DNA from: an uncultured Intestinimonas sp.
GTDB taxonomy: Bacteria > Bacillota > Clostridia > Oscillospirales > Oscillospiraceae
Assembly: GCF_944387245.1 (NCBI RefSeq)
Contig: NZ_CALXEE010000001.1
Location: forward strand, 37,428 to 101,427
DNA length: 64,000 nucleotides
Reading direction: 5' to 3'
The position numbers were made by a program, and so were the translations under genes. The notes under the pieces are model-generated. The model was not told the DNA's origin and searched no databases. It was given only the letters and a program-made list of their open reading frames with translations. Shown here in pieces: positions 40,270 through 48,664 of this stretch (positions within the stretch are counted from its first letter, which is position 1; each line of letters opens with the position of its first letter).

Positions 40270-41306
40270 AGATCGCCCTCACCGCCTTCACCAGCCGGGG
40301 GACCGGGCTGGCCAGAAGCCTGGCCCACTACCTGGCGGAGATCGGCCACAGCTGCGCCCTGGCGGTGCCGGAGCGGCTGTCGCCGGAGACGGGGCTCCCC
40401 GGCTACGGGAGCCTGGGGGAGTGGGCCGGGGCGCGGTTTGCCGACACCGACGCCCTCCTCTTCGTGGGGGCCAGCGGCATCGCCGTCCGGACCATCGCCC
40501 CCTATGTGAAGGATAAATTTACCGACCCCGCCGTGGTGTCGGTGGACGAGGCGGGACACTTCGTCGTCCCCCTCCTCTCCGGCCATGTGGGGGGCGCCAA
40601 CGACCTGGCCCGGCTGGTGGCACGGTTCACCGGAGGCGCTGCGGCGGTGTCCACCGCCACCGATGTGAACGGATTTTTTGCCGTGGACCAGTGGGCCAGT
40701 GAGCAAGGATTTTACCTTGACGGACGAGAAGGGGCCAAACGGGTGTCCGCTGCCCTGCTCGCAGGCACTTCCGCAGGGCTGTCAAGTGATTTTCCTATCC
40801 GGGGAGAATTGCCCCAAGGGGTGGCGGAAGGCCCGGCGGAGGCCGGCATCGCCCTCACCCTGGACCCGGAAAAGACGCCTTTCCCCCACACCGTCCGCCT
40901 CATCCCGCCGGTGCTCCGCCTGGGCATCGGCTGCCGCCGGGGCACGGCGGCGGCGGCCATCGCTGGAGCGGTGGAGCGGGTCTTTGCGGCTCACCATCTC
41001 TCCCTTAAAGGGGTGGCCGCGGTGTGTTCCATCGACTTGAAGAAGGACGAGCCCGGCCTCCTGGCTTTCTGCCGGAGCCTGGGCCTGCCCCTCACCACCT
41101 ATACTGCTGAAGCGCTCTCGACGGTGCCGGGGAACTTTACCCCGTCCCCCTTTGTGAAAGGGGTCACCGGGGTGGACAACGTGTGTGAGCGCGCCGCCGT
41201 CCTGGGAGGCGGCGCCCTGATCGTAACCAAACAGGCGGGGGCGGGGGTCACCGTGGCGGTGAGTCAGGTCCCCCTCACCATCCGCTTTTCTGAAAAAGGA
41301 GATTGA
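40266..41306 (+). CDS. cbiG: Cobalt-precorrin-5A hydrolase
   Basis: CbiG opens the delta-lactone of cobalt-precorrin-5A, releasing acetaldehyde. The 346-residue protein has the CbiG N-terminal domain (FVGASGIAVRTIAPYV, PLLSGHVGGANDLA) and the C-terminal CobE-like domain (LGIGCRRGTAAAAIAGAV, FTPSPFVKGVTGVDNVCERAA). GTG 40266 overlaps the cbiF stop. Confidence 0.94.
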   Translation: MKIALTAFTSRGTGLARSLAHYLAEIGHSCALAVPERLSPETGLPGYGSLGEWAGARFADTDALLFVGASGIAVRTIAPYVKDKFTDPAVVSVDEAGHFVVPLLSGHVGGANDLARLVARFTGGAAAVSTATDVNGFFAVDQWASEQGFYLDGREGAKRVSAALLAGTSAGLSSDFPIRGELPQGVAEGPAEAGIALTLDPEKTPFPHTVRLIPPVLRLGIGCRRGTAAAAIAGAVERVFAAHHLSLKGVAAVCSIDLKKDEPGLLAFCRSLGLPLTTYTAEALSTVPGNFTPSPFVKGVTGVDNVCERAAVLGGGALIVTKQAGAGVTVAVSQVPLTIRFSEKGD

Positions 41307-41309
41307 TTC

Positions 41310-42047
41310 ATGCGAGTGACAGTTGTGGGCCTGGGGCCCGGCGCCGGCCGGGATCTGACGGGCCGTGCCCGGGAGGCCCTGGAGCGGGCCGACCTCATCG
41401 TGGGCTATACCGCCTACATCGCCCTCATCCGCGAGGAGTTTCCCGAGAAAGAGATGCTGTCCACCGGTATGCGCCGGGAGGTGGACCGCTGCCGTGCGGC
41501 GGTGGAAGCGGCGGTGTCCGGCCGGGACGTAGCCATGGTGTGCTCCGGCGACTCCGGCATCTACGGCATGGCGGGCCTCATCTATGAGGTGGCCCAGGAG
41601 TATCCCCCCATCGAGATCGAGGTGGTCCCCGGCATCACCGCCGCCTGCGGCGGCGCCGCCGTGCTGGGCGCCCCGCTGACCCACGACTTTGCCGTGGTCT
41701 CCCTCTCCGACCTGCTCACCCCCTGGGACAAGATTGCCCTGCGGCTGGAGTGCGCCGCTAAGGGCGACTTTGTCCTGTGCCTCTACAATCCCGCCAGCCA
41801 CAGCCGCCCCGACCATCTGAAGCGGGCCTGCGACATCCTGATGGCGGCGGGGAAGTCCCCGGACACCATCTGCGGCTATGTGCAGAACATCGGCCGCGAG
41901 GGAGAGCGGGGGACCATCACCACCCTGGGTGCCCTGCGGGATACCCAGGTGGATATGTTCACCACCGTCTTTATCGGCAGCAGCCAGACCAAACTGCTGG
42001 GCGGCAAGATGGTGACCCCCAGAGGCTACCTCCAGCGGGAGGGCTGA
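41310..42047 (+). CDS. cbiH: Cobalt-precorrin-3 C17-methyltransferase
   Basis: CbiH (CobJ-like) methylates C17 and contracts the ring. The 245-residue methylase has VTVVGLGPGAGRDLTGRARE, VGYTAYIALI, MVCSGDSGIYGMAGLI, VVPGITAACGGAAVLGAPL and CLYNPASHSRPDHL. No nitrite/sulfite-reductase-like extension is fused, as is found in some lineages. It starts 3 nt after cbiG. Confidence 0.95.
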   Translation: MRVTVVGLGPGAGRDLTGRAREALERADLIVGYTAYIALIREEFPEKEMLSTGMRREVDRCRAAVEAAVSGRDVAMVCSGDSGIYGMAGLIYEVAQEYPPIEIEVVPGITAACGGAAVLGAPLTHDFAVVSLSDLLTPWDKIALRLECAAKGDFVLCLYNPASHSRPDHLKRACDILMAAGKSPDTICGYVQNIGREGERGTITTLGALRDTQVDMFTTVFIGSSQTKLLGGKMVTPRGYLQREG

Positions 42048-42049
42048 GG

Positions 42050-42790
42050 ATGAAGATCCTGCTCTTCGGCGGCACCGGCGAGGGCCGGGCGCTGGCCGAA
42101 TGGATGCTCGCCCGGGGGCTGGACGCCACGGTGTGCGTGGCCACCGAGTACGGGGAGACCCTCCTGCCTGAAGGGATGAAGGTCCACGTGGGGCGGCTGG
42201 ACGCCGGTGAGATGGAGGCCCTGATGGCCGAGGGCTACACCCTGGTCATCGACGCCACCCACCCCTACGCCGTGGAGGTCACCAAGAACATCCGGGCGGC
42301 CGCCGGCCGCGCCGGCCTGCCCTGCCTGCGGCTGCTGCGGCAGTCCGATGGGGAGGACGGGTGCCGGAAGGCGACGGACATGGCGGCGGCGGCGAACCTG
42401 CTGGAGAAGCTGCCTGGGAACGTGCTCCTCACCACGGGGAGCAAGGAGCTGGATCACTTTGCCCGGCCGGGGCTCCGGGAGCGCTGCTTTCCCCGGGTGC
42501 TGCCCATGGCGGACTCCCTGGAGCGGTGCCTGGTGCTGGGCTTTCCGCCCAAGAACATCATCTGCATGCAGGGTCCATTCACCAAGGAGATGAATGTGGC
42601 CACCCTGCATCAGTTCCACATCGATACCCTGGTGACCAAGGACACCGGAGGCTATGGCGGCTTCCAGGCCAAGGCGGAGGCCGCCAAAGAGGCGGGCTGC
42701 GCCCTCCTGGTGGTGGAGCGGCCCCAGACCGAGACGGGGCTCACCCTGGAGGAAATTCAGCGGCAGCTGCTGGGGGAGGAAGAGGCATGA
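42050..42790 (+). CDS. cbiJ: Cobalt-precorrin-6A reductase
   Basis: CbiJ reduces cobalt-precorrin-6A with a nicotinamide cofactor. The 246-residue protein shows ILLFGGTGEGRALAEWM, DATHPYAVEVTKNIRAA, VLLTTGSKELDHFA and MQGPFTKEMN, then TKDTGGYGGFQAK. ATG 42050 lies 2 nt after cbiH and after GAGGG. Overlaps the next gene by 4 nt. Confidence 0.94.
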   Translation: MKILLFGGTGEGRALAEWMLARGLDATVCVATEYGETLLPEGMKVHVGRLDAGEMEALMAEGYTLVIDATHPYAVEVTKNIRAAAGRAGLPCLRLLRQSDGEDGCRKATDMAAAANLLEKLPGNVLLTTGSKELDHFARPGLRERCFPRVLPMADSLERCLVLGFPPKNIICMQGPFTKEMNVATLHQFHIDTLVTKDTGGYGGFQAKAEAAKEAGCALLVVERPQTETGLTLEEIQRQLLGEEEA

Positions 42791-43986
42791 AGATCTATCT
42801 CATCGGCGTGGGCATGGGCAACCCGGATACCCTGACCCTGGCGGCCAGAAAGGCCATCGACGTCTGTCCGGTGCTCATCGGCGCCCCCCGGCTCCTGGAG
42901 CCCTGGGGGGAGGGCCACACCTGCGTGCCCCTCATCGCCGCCGACGACATTGCCCGCCGCATCGGGGAGGAGCAGGAGAACGTGGCCGTTCTCCTCTCCG
43001 GCGACACCGGCTTTTACAGCGGGGCCAAAAAGCTCTGGAAGCTCTTGGAGGGCTGTGAGGTGGAGACCCTCCCCGGCATCTCCTCCCTCTCCTATTTCTG
43101 TGCCAGGCTCCACACCTCCTGGCAGGACGCCCACATCGTCAGCGCCCACGGCCGCAGCCACAACGCCGTGGGGGAGATCCAGCGCAACGCCAAGACCTTT
43201 GCCCTCACCGGCGGGGCCACTAAGGTGGAGGACATCTGTAAGGAGTTGGTCCGCCGGGGTCTGGGGGAGGTCCGGGTGGCGGTGGGGGAGCGGTTGAGCT
43301 ACCCCAATGAGCGCATCGTCTCCGGCACGGCGGCGGAGCTGGCAGAGGAGACCTTTGAAGATCTCTCCGTGCTGCTGGCGGAGAACCCCGAGCCGGTGGG
43401 CCGGCCCTGGAACAGCCCCGGCCTCCCTGACGAAGTCTTTCAGCGGGGGGCCGTCCCCATGACCAAGGAGGAGGTCCGGGCCATCTCCGTTTGCAAGCTG
43501 CGGCTCCAGCCCCACCATGTGGTGTGGGATGTAGGAGCGGGCACCGGTTCGGTCTCCCTGGAGTGCGCCCTGGCCTGCCCTGCCGGACAGGTCTTTGCCA
43601 TTGAAAAGAACCCCGAGGCGGTGGCCCTCCTGGAGGAGAACAAGGCCCGCCTGGGGGCGTCCAACCTCACCATCGTTCCGGGCACCGCCCCGGCGGCCCT
43701 GGAGGACCTGCCCGCCCCCGACCGGGTCTTTCTGGGGGGGACCTCCGGGAACATGGACGACATTCTGATGATGATATTTGACAAAAATCCCGCCGCCCGG
43801 GTGGTGTGCACCGCCGTCACCCTGGAGACGGTGGGGGAGGCCGCCCGGCTCTTCGCCCATCTGACGGAGGCGGATATGGTGCAGCTGTCGGTGACCCGGA
43901 CCCGGAAGGCGGGGCGGTATCACCTGATGGACGCCCAAAACCCGGTGTGGATCTTCAGCGGGGAGGGGAAGGGCCATGACGCGTAA
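42787..43986 (+). CDS. cbiET: Fused cobalt-precorrin-7 C5-methyltransferase / C15-methyltransferase-decarboxylase
   Basis: The 399-residue fusion joins CbiE (about 1-200; YLIGVGMGNPDTLTLAARKA, LLSGDTGFYSGAKKL, PGISSLSYFCARL) and CbiT (about 205-395; NSPGLPDEVFQRGAVPMTKEE, VWDVGAGTGSVSLECAL). The order is E then T, as in CobL. CbiE methylates C5; CbiT methylates C15 and decarboxylates the C12 side chain. It overlaps cbiJ by 4 nt and cbiA by 11 nt. Confidence 0.95.
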   Translation: MKIYLIGVGMGNPDTLTLAARKAIDVCPVLIGAPRLLEPWGEGHTCVPLIAADDIARRIGEEQENVAVLLSGDTGFYSGAKKLWKLLEGCEVETLPGISSLSYFCARLHTSWQDAHIVSAHGRSHNAVGEIQRNAKTFALTGGATKVEDICKELVRRGLGEVRVAVGERLSYPNERIVSGTAAELAEETFEDLSVLLAENPEPVGRPWNSPGLPDEVFQRGAVPMTKEEVRAISVCKLRLQPHHVVWDVGAGTGSVSLECALACPAGQVFAIEKNPEAVALLEENKARLGASNLTIVPGTAPAALEDLPAPDRVFLGGTSGNMDDILMMIFDKNPAARVVCTAVTLETVGEAARLFAHLTEADMVQLSVTRTRKAGRYHLMDAQNPVWIFSGEGKGHDA

Positions 43987-45349
43987 GGTGCCCCGTATCC
44001 TCCTCTGTGCCCCGGCCAGCGGCGGCGGCAAGACCACCGTCACCTGCGCCCTTCTCCAGGCTCTGGTGGACCGGGGCACGGCCCCGGTGGCCTATAAGTG
44101 CGGCCCTGATTACATCGACCCCATGTTCCACAGCGAGGTCATCGGCGCCAAGAGCCGCAATCTGGACCTTTTCCTCATGGGAGAGACCGCCGTCCGCCGA
44201 AGTTTGCTGGAGAACACCCCTGACGCTTCCATGGCGGTTATCGAGGGAGTCATGGGCTATTACGACGGCATCGCCATGTCCTCCCAGGCCAGCGCCTATG
44301 ACCTGGCCCGGACCACGGAGACTCCGGCGGTGCTGGTGGCAGACGCCCGGGGCCGGGCCCTCACCGCGGCCGCCCTGGTGAAGGGCATGGCGTCCTTCCG
44401 GCCCGATTCCAACATCCGTGGCGTTATCCTCAACCGCTGCCCCCCCATGATGTATGGCCGGCTGAAGGAGACCATCGAGACGGAGACCGGCGTGCGGGTG
44501 TACGGCTATCTCCCCAACCTGCCGGAGGTGGCGCTGGAGAGCCGCCACCTGGGCCTGGTCACCGCCGCCGAGGTGGGGGATCTGAGGCAAAAGCTCCACC
44601 GCATGGCGGAGCAGGCGGAAAAGACCATTGATATCGACGGCCTGCTGGCCCTGGCGGCATCGGCGCCCACCCTGGCGGCGCCGGAGCGGCCGGAGACGTC
44701 CATTTCCCAGGAAAGGACGGTCATCGCCCTGGCCCGGGACAAAGCCTTTTGCTTCTACTACGCCGACGGCCTTTCTGAGCTGGTGCGACAAGGGGCGGAG
44801 CTGGTGGAGTTCTCTCCATTGGAGGACGAAAAATTGCCGGAGGGCTGCTCCGGTCTCTACCTGGGGGGCGGCTACCCGGAGGTCTACGCCAAAGAGTTGG
44901 CCCGGAATACCGCCCTGCTGGGGGAGATCCGGGAAAAGATCCTCCACGGCCTGCCCACGGTGGCTGAGTGCGGCGGCTTCCTCTACCTGCAAAAGACACT
45001 CTGCGACGCCGACGGGTGCTGCGACTGGGAGATGGCAGGGGTTTTCTCCGGTCGGGCCGCCAACACCGGGAAGCTGGGCCGGTTCGGCTACATCGGGGTG
45101 ACTGCCCGCACCGACGGGCTGCTGTGCAGGGCGGGGGAGACCCTCCACGCCCACGAGTTCCACTACTGGGACAGCACAACGCCGGGGGGCGATTTTCGGG
45201 CCCAAAAACCCCTGAGCGACCGGGGCTGGGACTGCGCTTGGCACACCCCCACCCTGTACGCGGGCTTTCCCCATGTGCATTTCAGCGGCTGCCCCCAGGC
45301 CGCCCGGCGGTTTGTGGAGGCGTGCGTACGCTATCAAAGGGAGGAATAA
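43976..45349 (+). CDS. cbiA: Cobyrinate a,c-diamide synthase
   Basis: CbiA amidates the a and c side chains using glutamine and ATP. The 457-residue protein has an N-terminal P-loop-like domain (ILLCAPASGGGKTTVTCALL, YKCGPDYIDPMFH) and a C-terminal glutamine amidotransferase domain (LYLGGGYPEVYAKEL, AECGGFLYL with the catalytic cysteine, HEFHYWD). It overlaps cbiET by 11 nt. Confidence 0.96.
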   Translation: MTRKVPRILLCAPASGGGKTTVTCALLQALVDRGTAPVAYKCGPDYIDPMFHSEVIGAKSRNLDLFLMGETAVRRSLLENTPDASMAVIEGVMGYYDGIAMSSQASAYDLARTTETPAVLVADARGRALTAAALVKGMASFRPDSNIRGVILNRCPPMMYGRLKETIETETGVRVYGYLPNLPEVALESRHLGLVTAAEVGDLRQKLHRMAEQAEKTIDIDGLLALAASAPTLAAPERPETSISQERTVIALARDKAFCFYYADGLSELVRQGAELVEFSPLEDEKLPEGCSGLYLGGGYPEVYAKELARNTALLGEIREKILHGLPTVAECGGFLYLQKTLCDADGCCDWEMAGVFSGRAANTGKLGRFGYIGVTARTDGLLCRAGETLHAHEFHYWDSTTPGGDFRAQKPLSDRGWDCAWHTPTLYAGFPHVHFSGCPQAARRFVEACVRYQREE

Positions 45350-45352
45350 GGT

Positions 45353-46411
45353 ATGGACTTGCAGGAGATCGTGACCGGGATCGGACCGGTGGATGAGAAG
45401 GCCATGGCGGAGGCCCAGCGGCGCTGGGACTCCATCGCCCACCCTCTGAACAGCCTGGGGATGCTGGAGCGGGACATCATCCGCATCGCAGGCATCACCG
45501 GTGATCCCAACGTGGACCTCTCCAAGAAGGCGGTGGTGGCCATGTGCGCCGACAACGGCGTGGTGGCCGAGGGGGTTACCCAGACCGGCCAGGACGTCAC
45601 CGCCATTGTCACCGAGAACATGTCCAAGGGGGACACCTCTGTGTGCTGCATGGCCCGGAAGGCTGGGGCTGAGGTCATCCCGGTGGACATCGGCGTGGCC
45701 CGGGCGGTGGTGGGGGAGCACATCCGCCAGTGCTGTATCCGCCGGGGCACCGCCAACATGACCAAGGGTCCTGCCATGACCCGGGCGGAAGCCGAGCGTG
45801 CTGTCCTCACCGGTGTGGAACTGGTGGGTGAGCTGAAGGAGAAGGGGGTTCGCCTCCTGGCCACCGGCGAGATGGGCATTGGCAACACCACCACCTCCAG
45901 CGCTATCGTCTCGGTGCTGCTGGGGAAGGACCCGGCGGAGGTCACCGGCCGCGGCGCAGGCCTCACCTCGGAGGGCCTGGAGCGGAAGATCCACGCTATT
46001 GAGACCGCTATCGCGGTGAATCAGCCCGATCCCACTGATGGCCTGGACGTCCTCCACAAGGTGGGCGGTCTGGACATCGCCGGCCTAGCCGGTGTTTTCC
46101 TGGGAGGTGCCTACTACCGCATTCCCGTGCTGGTAGACGGCTTTATCTCCTCCGCCGCCGCCCTGGCAGCTGCGGCCATCTGCCCGACAGCCAAGGACTA
46201 CATGCTGGCCAGTCACGCCTCCAACGAGCCCGCCGGGCGCATGGTGCTGGAGGCCCTGGAGCTGGAGCCCTTCCTCTATGCCGGTATGTGCCTGGGCGAG
46301 GGCACCGGCGCGGTGGCCGTCATGCCCCTGCTGGAGATGGGCGCCGCGGTCTACCGAGAGATGTGCACCTTTGAGGCCACCGATATCGAGGCCTACGAGC
46401 ACCTTACTTAA
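45353..46411 (+). CDS. cobT: Nicotinate-nucleotide--dimethylbenzimidazole phosphoribosyltransferase
   Basis: CobT makes alpha-ribazole phosphate from a lower-ligand base and nicotinate mononucleotide. The 352-residue protein has RWDSIAHPLNSLGMLE, ADNGVVAEGVTQTGQDVT, GEMGIGNTTTSSAI and the catalytic glutamate in CLGEGTGAVAVMPLLE. It begins 3 nt after cbiA. No dimethylbenzimidazole synthesis gene (bza, bluB) was seen nearby, so the base may be salvaged. Confidence 0.96.
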   Translation: MDLQEIVTGIGPVDEKAMAEAQRRWDSIAHPLNSLGMLERDIIRIAGITGDPNVDLSKKAVVAMCADNGVVAEGVTQTGQDVTAIVTENMSKGDTSVCCMARKAGAEVIPVDIGVARAVVGEHIRQCCIRRGTANMTKGPAMTRAEAERAVLTGVELVGELKEKGVRLLATGEMGIGNTTTSSAIVSVLLGKDPAEVTGRGAGLTSEGLERKIHAIETAIAVNQPDPTDGLDVLHKVGGLDIAGLAGVFLGGAYYRIPVLVDGFISSAAALAAAAICPTAKDYMLASHASNEPAGRMVLEALELEPFLYAGMCLGEGTGAVAVMPLLEMGAAVYREMCTFEATDIEAYEHLT

Positions 46412-46433
46412 TGAGAAAAAGGGAGGACGTCCC

Positions 46434-46949
46434 ATGCTGATCCTGGTCTCCGGCGGCTCCGCCAGCGGAAAATCCAAATACGCGGAGGACCTGGTGGTGC
46501 AGGCGCCGCCGGGAGAGCGGATCTACGTGGCCACCATGCAGGTCTGGGATGAGGAGAGCCGCCGCCGGGTGGAGCGCCACCGGGCCATGCGGGCGGGGAA
46601 GGGCTTTCGAACTGAGGAGCGGCCCGTCCATCTCTATGACATGCCGGTGCCCGCCGGGGCGGTGGTGCTGCTGGAGGACCTCTCTAACCTGACCGCCAAC
46701 GAGTGGTTTGGACCGGAGGGCCGGGAGGGGGGCGAGGAGCGGGTCCTCGTCGGCGTCCGCAAGCTGAAGGCAGAGAGCGCCTGCACGGTGGTAGTCACCA
46801 ATGAACTCTTCTCCGATGGCATTACCTACGATCAGGAGACGGCGGACTACCTCTCCGCCCTGGCCCGGCTCAATGTAGCCGTGGCGGCGGAGGCCGACCG
46901 GGTCTATGAGGTGGTCTGCGGCATCCCGGTCTGCTGGAAGGGGGCGTAA
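46434..46949 (+). CDS. cobU: Adenosylcobinamide kinase / adenosylcobinamide-phosphate guanylyltransferase
   Basis: CobU phosphorylates adenosylcobinamide and transfers GMP. The 171-residue length is normal. The P-loop is VSGGSASGKSKYAED, followed by YVATMQVWDEESRRRVERHRA with the GMP-binding histidines (VERH) and VTNELFSDGI. ATG 46434 follows GGGAGG. A shorter CobU-like gene lies just beyond cobS. Confidence 0.94.
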   Translation: MLILVSGGSASGKSKYAEDLVVQAPPGERIYVATMQVWDEESRRRVERHRAMRAGKGFRTEERPVHLYDMPVPAGAVVLLEDLSNLTANEWFGPEGREGGEERVLVGVRKLKAESACTVVVTNELFSDGITYDQETADYLSALARLNVAVAAEADRVYEVVCGIPVCWKGA

Positions 46950-46953
46950 AGAC

Positions 46954-47724
46954 ATGTTCCGTTCGCTGTGCATTGCCGTGGCCATGTACTCCAAGCTCCC
47001 CACGCCCAGGGTGGACTGGGACAAGAAGAGCCTCTCCTGGGCTATGTGCTTTTTCCCGGTGGTGGGGGTGGTCATCGCCCTGCTGCTGGGTATCTGGCTC
47101 AAGCTCTGTGCCTGGTTGGACTTCGGGCCCTTTCTCCGGGCTGCTGTGGCCCTTCTCCTGCCCATTGCGGTGAGCGGGGCCATCCATCTGGACGGCTTCT
47201 GCGACACCTCCGACGCCCTGGGTTCCCACCAGAGCCGGGAGAAGAAGCTGGAGATTTTAAAGGACTCCCATACCGGGGCCTTTGCCATCATCTGCTGCTG
47301 CCTCTATCTCATTTTCTTTTTTGCTGTATGGTGTGAGGTGGAGCCGGAGGATGAAGCGCTGTGGGTGCTGGCCCTGGGTCCTGTCCTGTCCCGGAGCCTT
47401 TCGGGGCTGGCCGCCGTGAGCTGGCCCAACGCCCGGGGCAGCGGCCTTCTGGCCACCTTTATCCAACCCATGGACGCCGTCAAGGCCCGGGTGGTGCTGC
47501 TGGTGTGGGTGGCGGTGAGCGCCGCCGCCATGATCGCCCAGAACCCGGTCACCGGCATTGCCGCCGTGGCAGGGGCAGGGCTTTCCTTCCTCTATTATTT
47601 TGTCATGTCCCGCCGGCAGTTCGGCGGCATCACCGGAGATCTGGCAGGCTTTTTCCTCCAGGTCTGCGAGTGCGCCATGGTCCTCGCGGTGGTCCTGGCG
47701 CAGCGTCTGGAGGCATTGTTATGA
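46954..47724 (+). CDS. cobS: Adenosylcobinamide-GDP ribazoletransferase (cobalamin synthase)
   Basis: CobS joins adenosylcobinamide-GDP and alpha-ribazole at the membrane. The 256-residue protein has about six hydrophobic spans and the conserved HLDGFCDTSDAL and EKKLEILKDSHTGAFA. ATG 46954 follows GGGGGCG 4 nt after cobU. The stop overlaps the next gene by 4 nt. Confidence 0.93.
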   Translation: MFRSLCIAVAMYSKLPTPRVDWDKKSLSWAMCFFPVVGVVIALLLGIWLKLCAWLDFGPFLRAAVALLLPIAVSGAIHLDGFCDTSDALGSHQSREKKLEILKDSHTGAFAIICCCLYLIFFFAVWCEVEPEDEALWVLALGPVLSRSLSGLAAVSWPNARGSGLLATFIQPMDAVKARVVLLVWVAVSAAAMIAQNPVTGIAAVAGAGLSFLYYFVMSRRQFGGITGDLAGFFLQVCECAMVLAVVLAQRLEALL

Positions 47725-48089
47725 TCCTGCTCATCGGCGGCGCCGGCCAGGGAAAGCTGGCCTACGCTCTGAAAAAGACCGGCCTGGGGCCGGAGGCCGT
47801 GGCCCACGACCCGGCATCCGCCCGGACCAGGCCCATTTTTGACGGGCTGGAGACCTGGGTCCGAAGCCACCCCGGAGAGGGGGTCGGGGACCTGCTGGAG
47901 GCCAATCCCGGCGTGGTCATCCTTTGTGACGAGGTGGGCTGCGGCGTGGTGCCGGTGGACCCGGCGGAGCGGGCCTGGCGGGAGGAAGTGGGCCGCCTGT
48001 GCTGCGACCTGGCCCGGAGGGCGGACCGGGTGGAGCGGATCTTCTGCGGTCTGAGCATGGTATTGAAGGGGGAAGGAACATGGAAGTGA
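47721..48089 (+). CDS. Short CobU/CobP-like protein
   Basis: The 122-residue protein keeps a CobU-like P-loop (MILLIGGAGQGKLAYA) and the CobU C-terminal region (ILCDEVGCGVVPVDPAERAWREEVGRL then VERIFCGLSMVLKG), but lacks most of the middle, including the VERH-type guanylyl-transfer histidine segment. A full cobU lies 770 bp upstream. It is intact, coupled to cobS (ATGA) and overlaps cobC by 10 nt, so it is not an obvious pseudogene. It may bind nucleotide with a changed role. Confidence 0.8.
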   Translation: MILLIGGAGQGKLAYALKKTGLGPEAVAHDPASARTRPIFDGLETWVRSHPGEGVGDLLEANPGVVILCDEVGCGVVPVDPAERAWREEVGRLCCDLARRADRVERIFCGLSMVLKGEGTWK

Positions 48090-48664
48090 TCCTGGTACGC
48101 CACGGCATCACAGAGGGGAACAAGGAAAAGCGCTTTGTGGGGCGGCTGGACGTGCCTCTGGCGCCGGACGGGGAGGCCATGGCCCGGGAGACGGCCCCCC
48201 TTATGCCGGAGGTGGAGCACCTCTATGTAAGCCCTATGCTCCGCTGCCGCCAGACGGCCAACCTGCTGTGGCCCGGAGTGCCCCGGACCATTGTGGAGGA
48301 CCTGCGGGAGACGGATTTCGGCATTTTCGAGGGGAAAAACCACGCCGAGCTCCAGGACGACCCCGCCTACCAGCGGTGGCTCGCCGGCGAGATGGTGGTT
48401 GGGGAGCCGGCGGAGGACTGTGCCCGCCGGGGCGCCCGTGCCTTGGCCTTTGTGGGGAAGGACGCCACTGAGCACGGCTATGAGCACGTGGGCGTGGTCT
48501 CCCACGGGGGGCTGCTGATGGGCATGCTCACCCTCTGCGGCCGCCCGGCCCGGAAGGGCTTTTACGACTGGTTCCCCCAGAACTGCGGCGGCTACCGGGG
48601 GGAGCTCACCCTGGACCCCTTGGAGTACCACGTCACCGGCACCGTGGGGAGGACCAAGGCATGA
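48080..48664 (+). CDS. cobC: Alpha-ribazole phosphatase-type histidine phosphatase
   Basis: The 194-residue phosphoglycerate-mutase-like enzyme has the phosphohistidine motif MEVILVRHGITEGN (H8), the second RHG-family LRETDFGIFEGK and a late VVSHGGLLMGML histidine. It would remove phosphate from alpha-ribazole phosphate or adenosylcobalamin phosphate. ATG 48080 follows GGGGGAAGGAA. It overlaps cbiB by 4 nt. Confidence 0.88.
   Translation: MEVILVRHGITEGNKEKRFVGRLDVPLAPDGEAMARETAPLMPEVEHLYVSPMLRCRQTANLLWPGVPRTIVEDLRETDFGIFEGKNHAELQDDPAYQRWLAGEMVVGEPAEDCARRGARALAFVGKDATEHGYEHVGVVSHGGLLMGMLTLCGRPARKGFYDWFPQNCGGYRGELTLDPLEYHVTGTVGRTKA

Noticed and set aside
43955-46057. 700-codon minus-strand open frame
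   Set aside because: It lies antisense to cbiA and cobT, both with intact catalytic motifs; composition is that of a shadow frame.
47721-48089. Pseudogene fragment of cobU
   Set aside because: The frame is intact, has its own start, is coupled on both sides and keeps both end regions of the fold, so decay is not shown.
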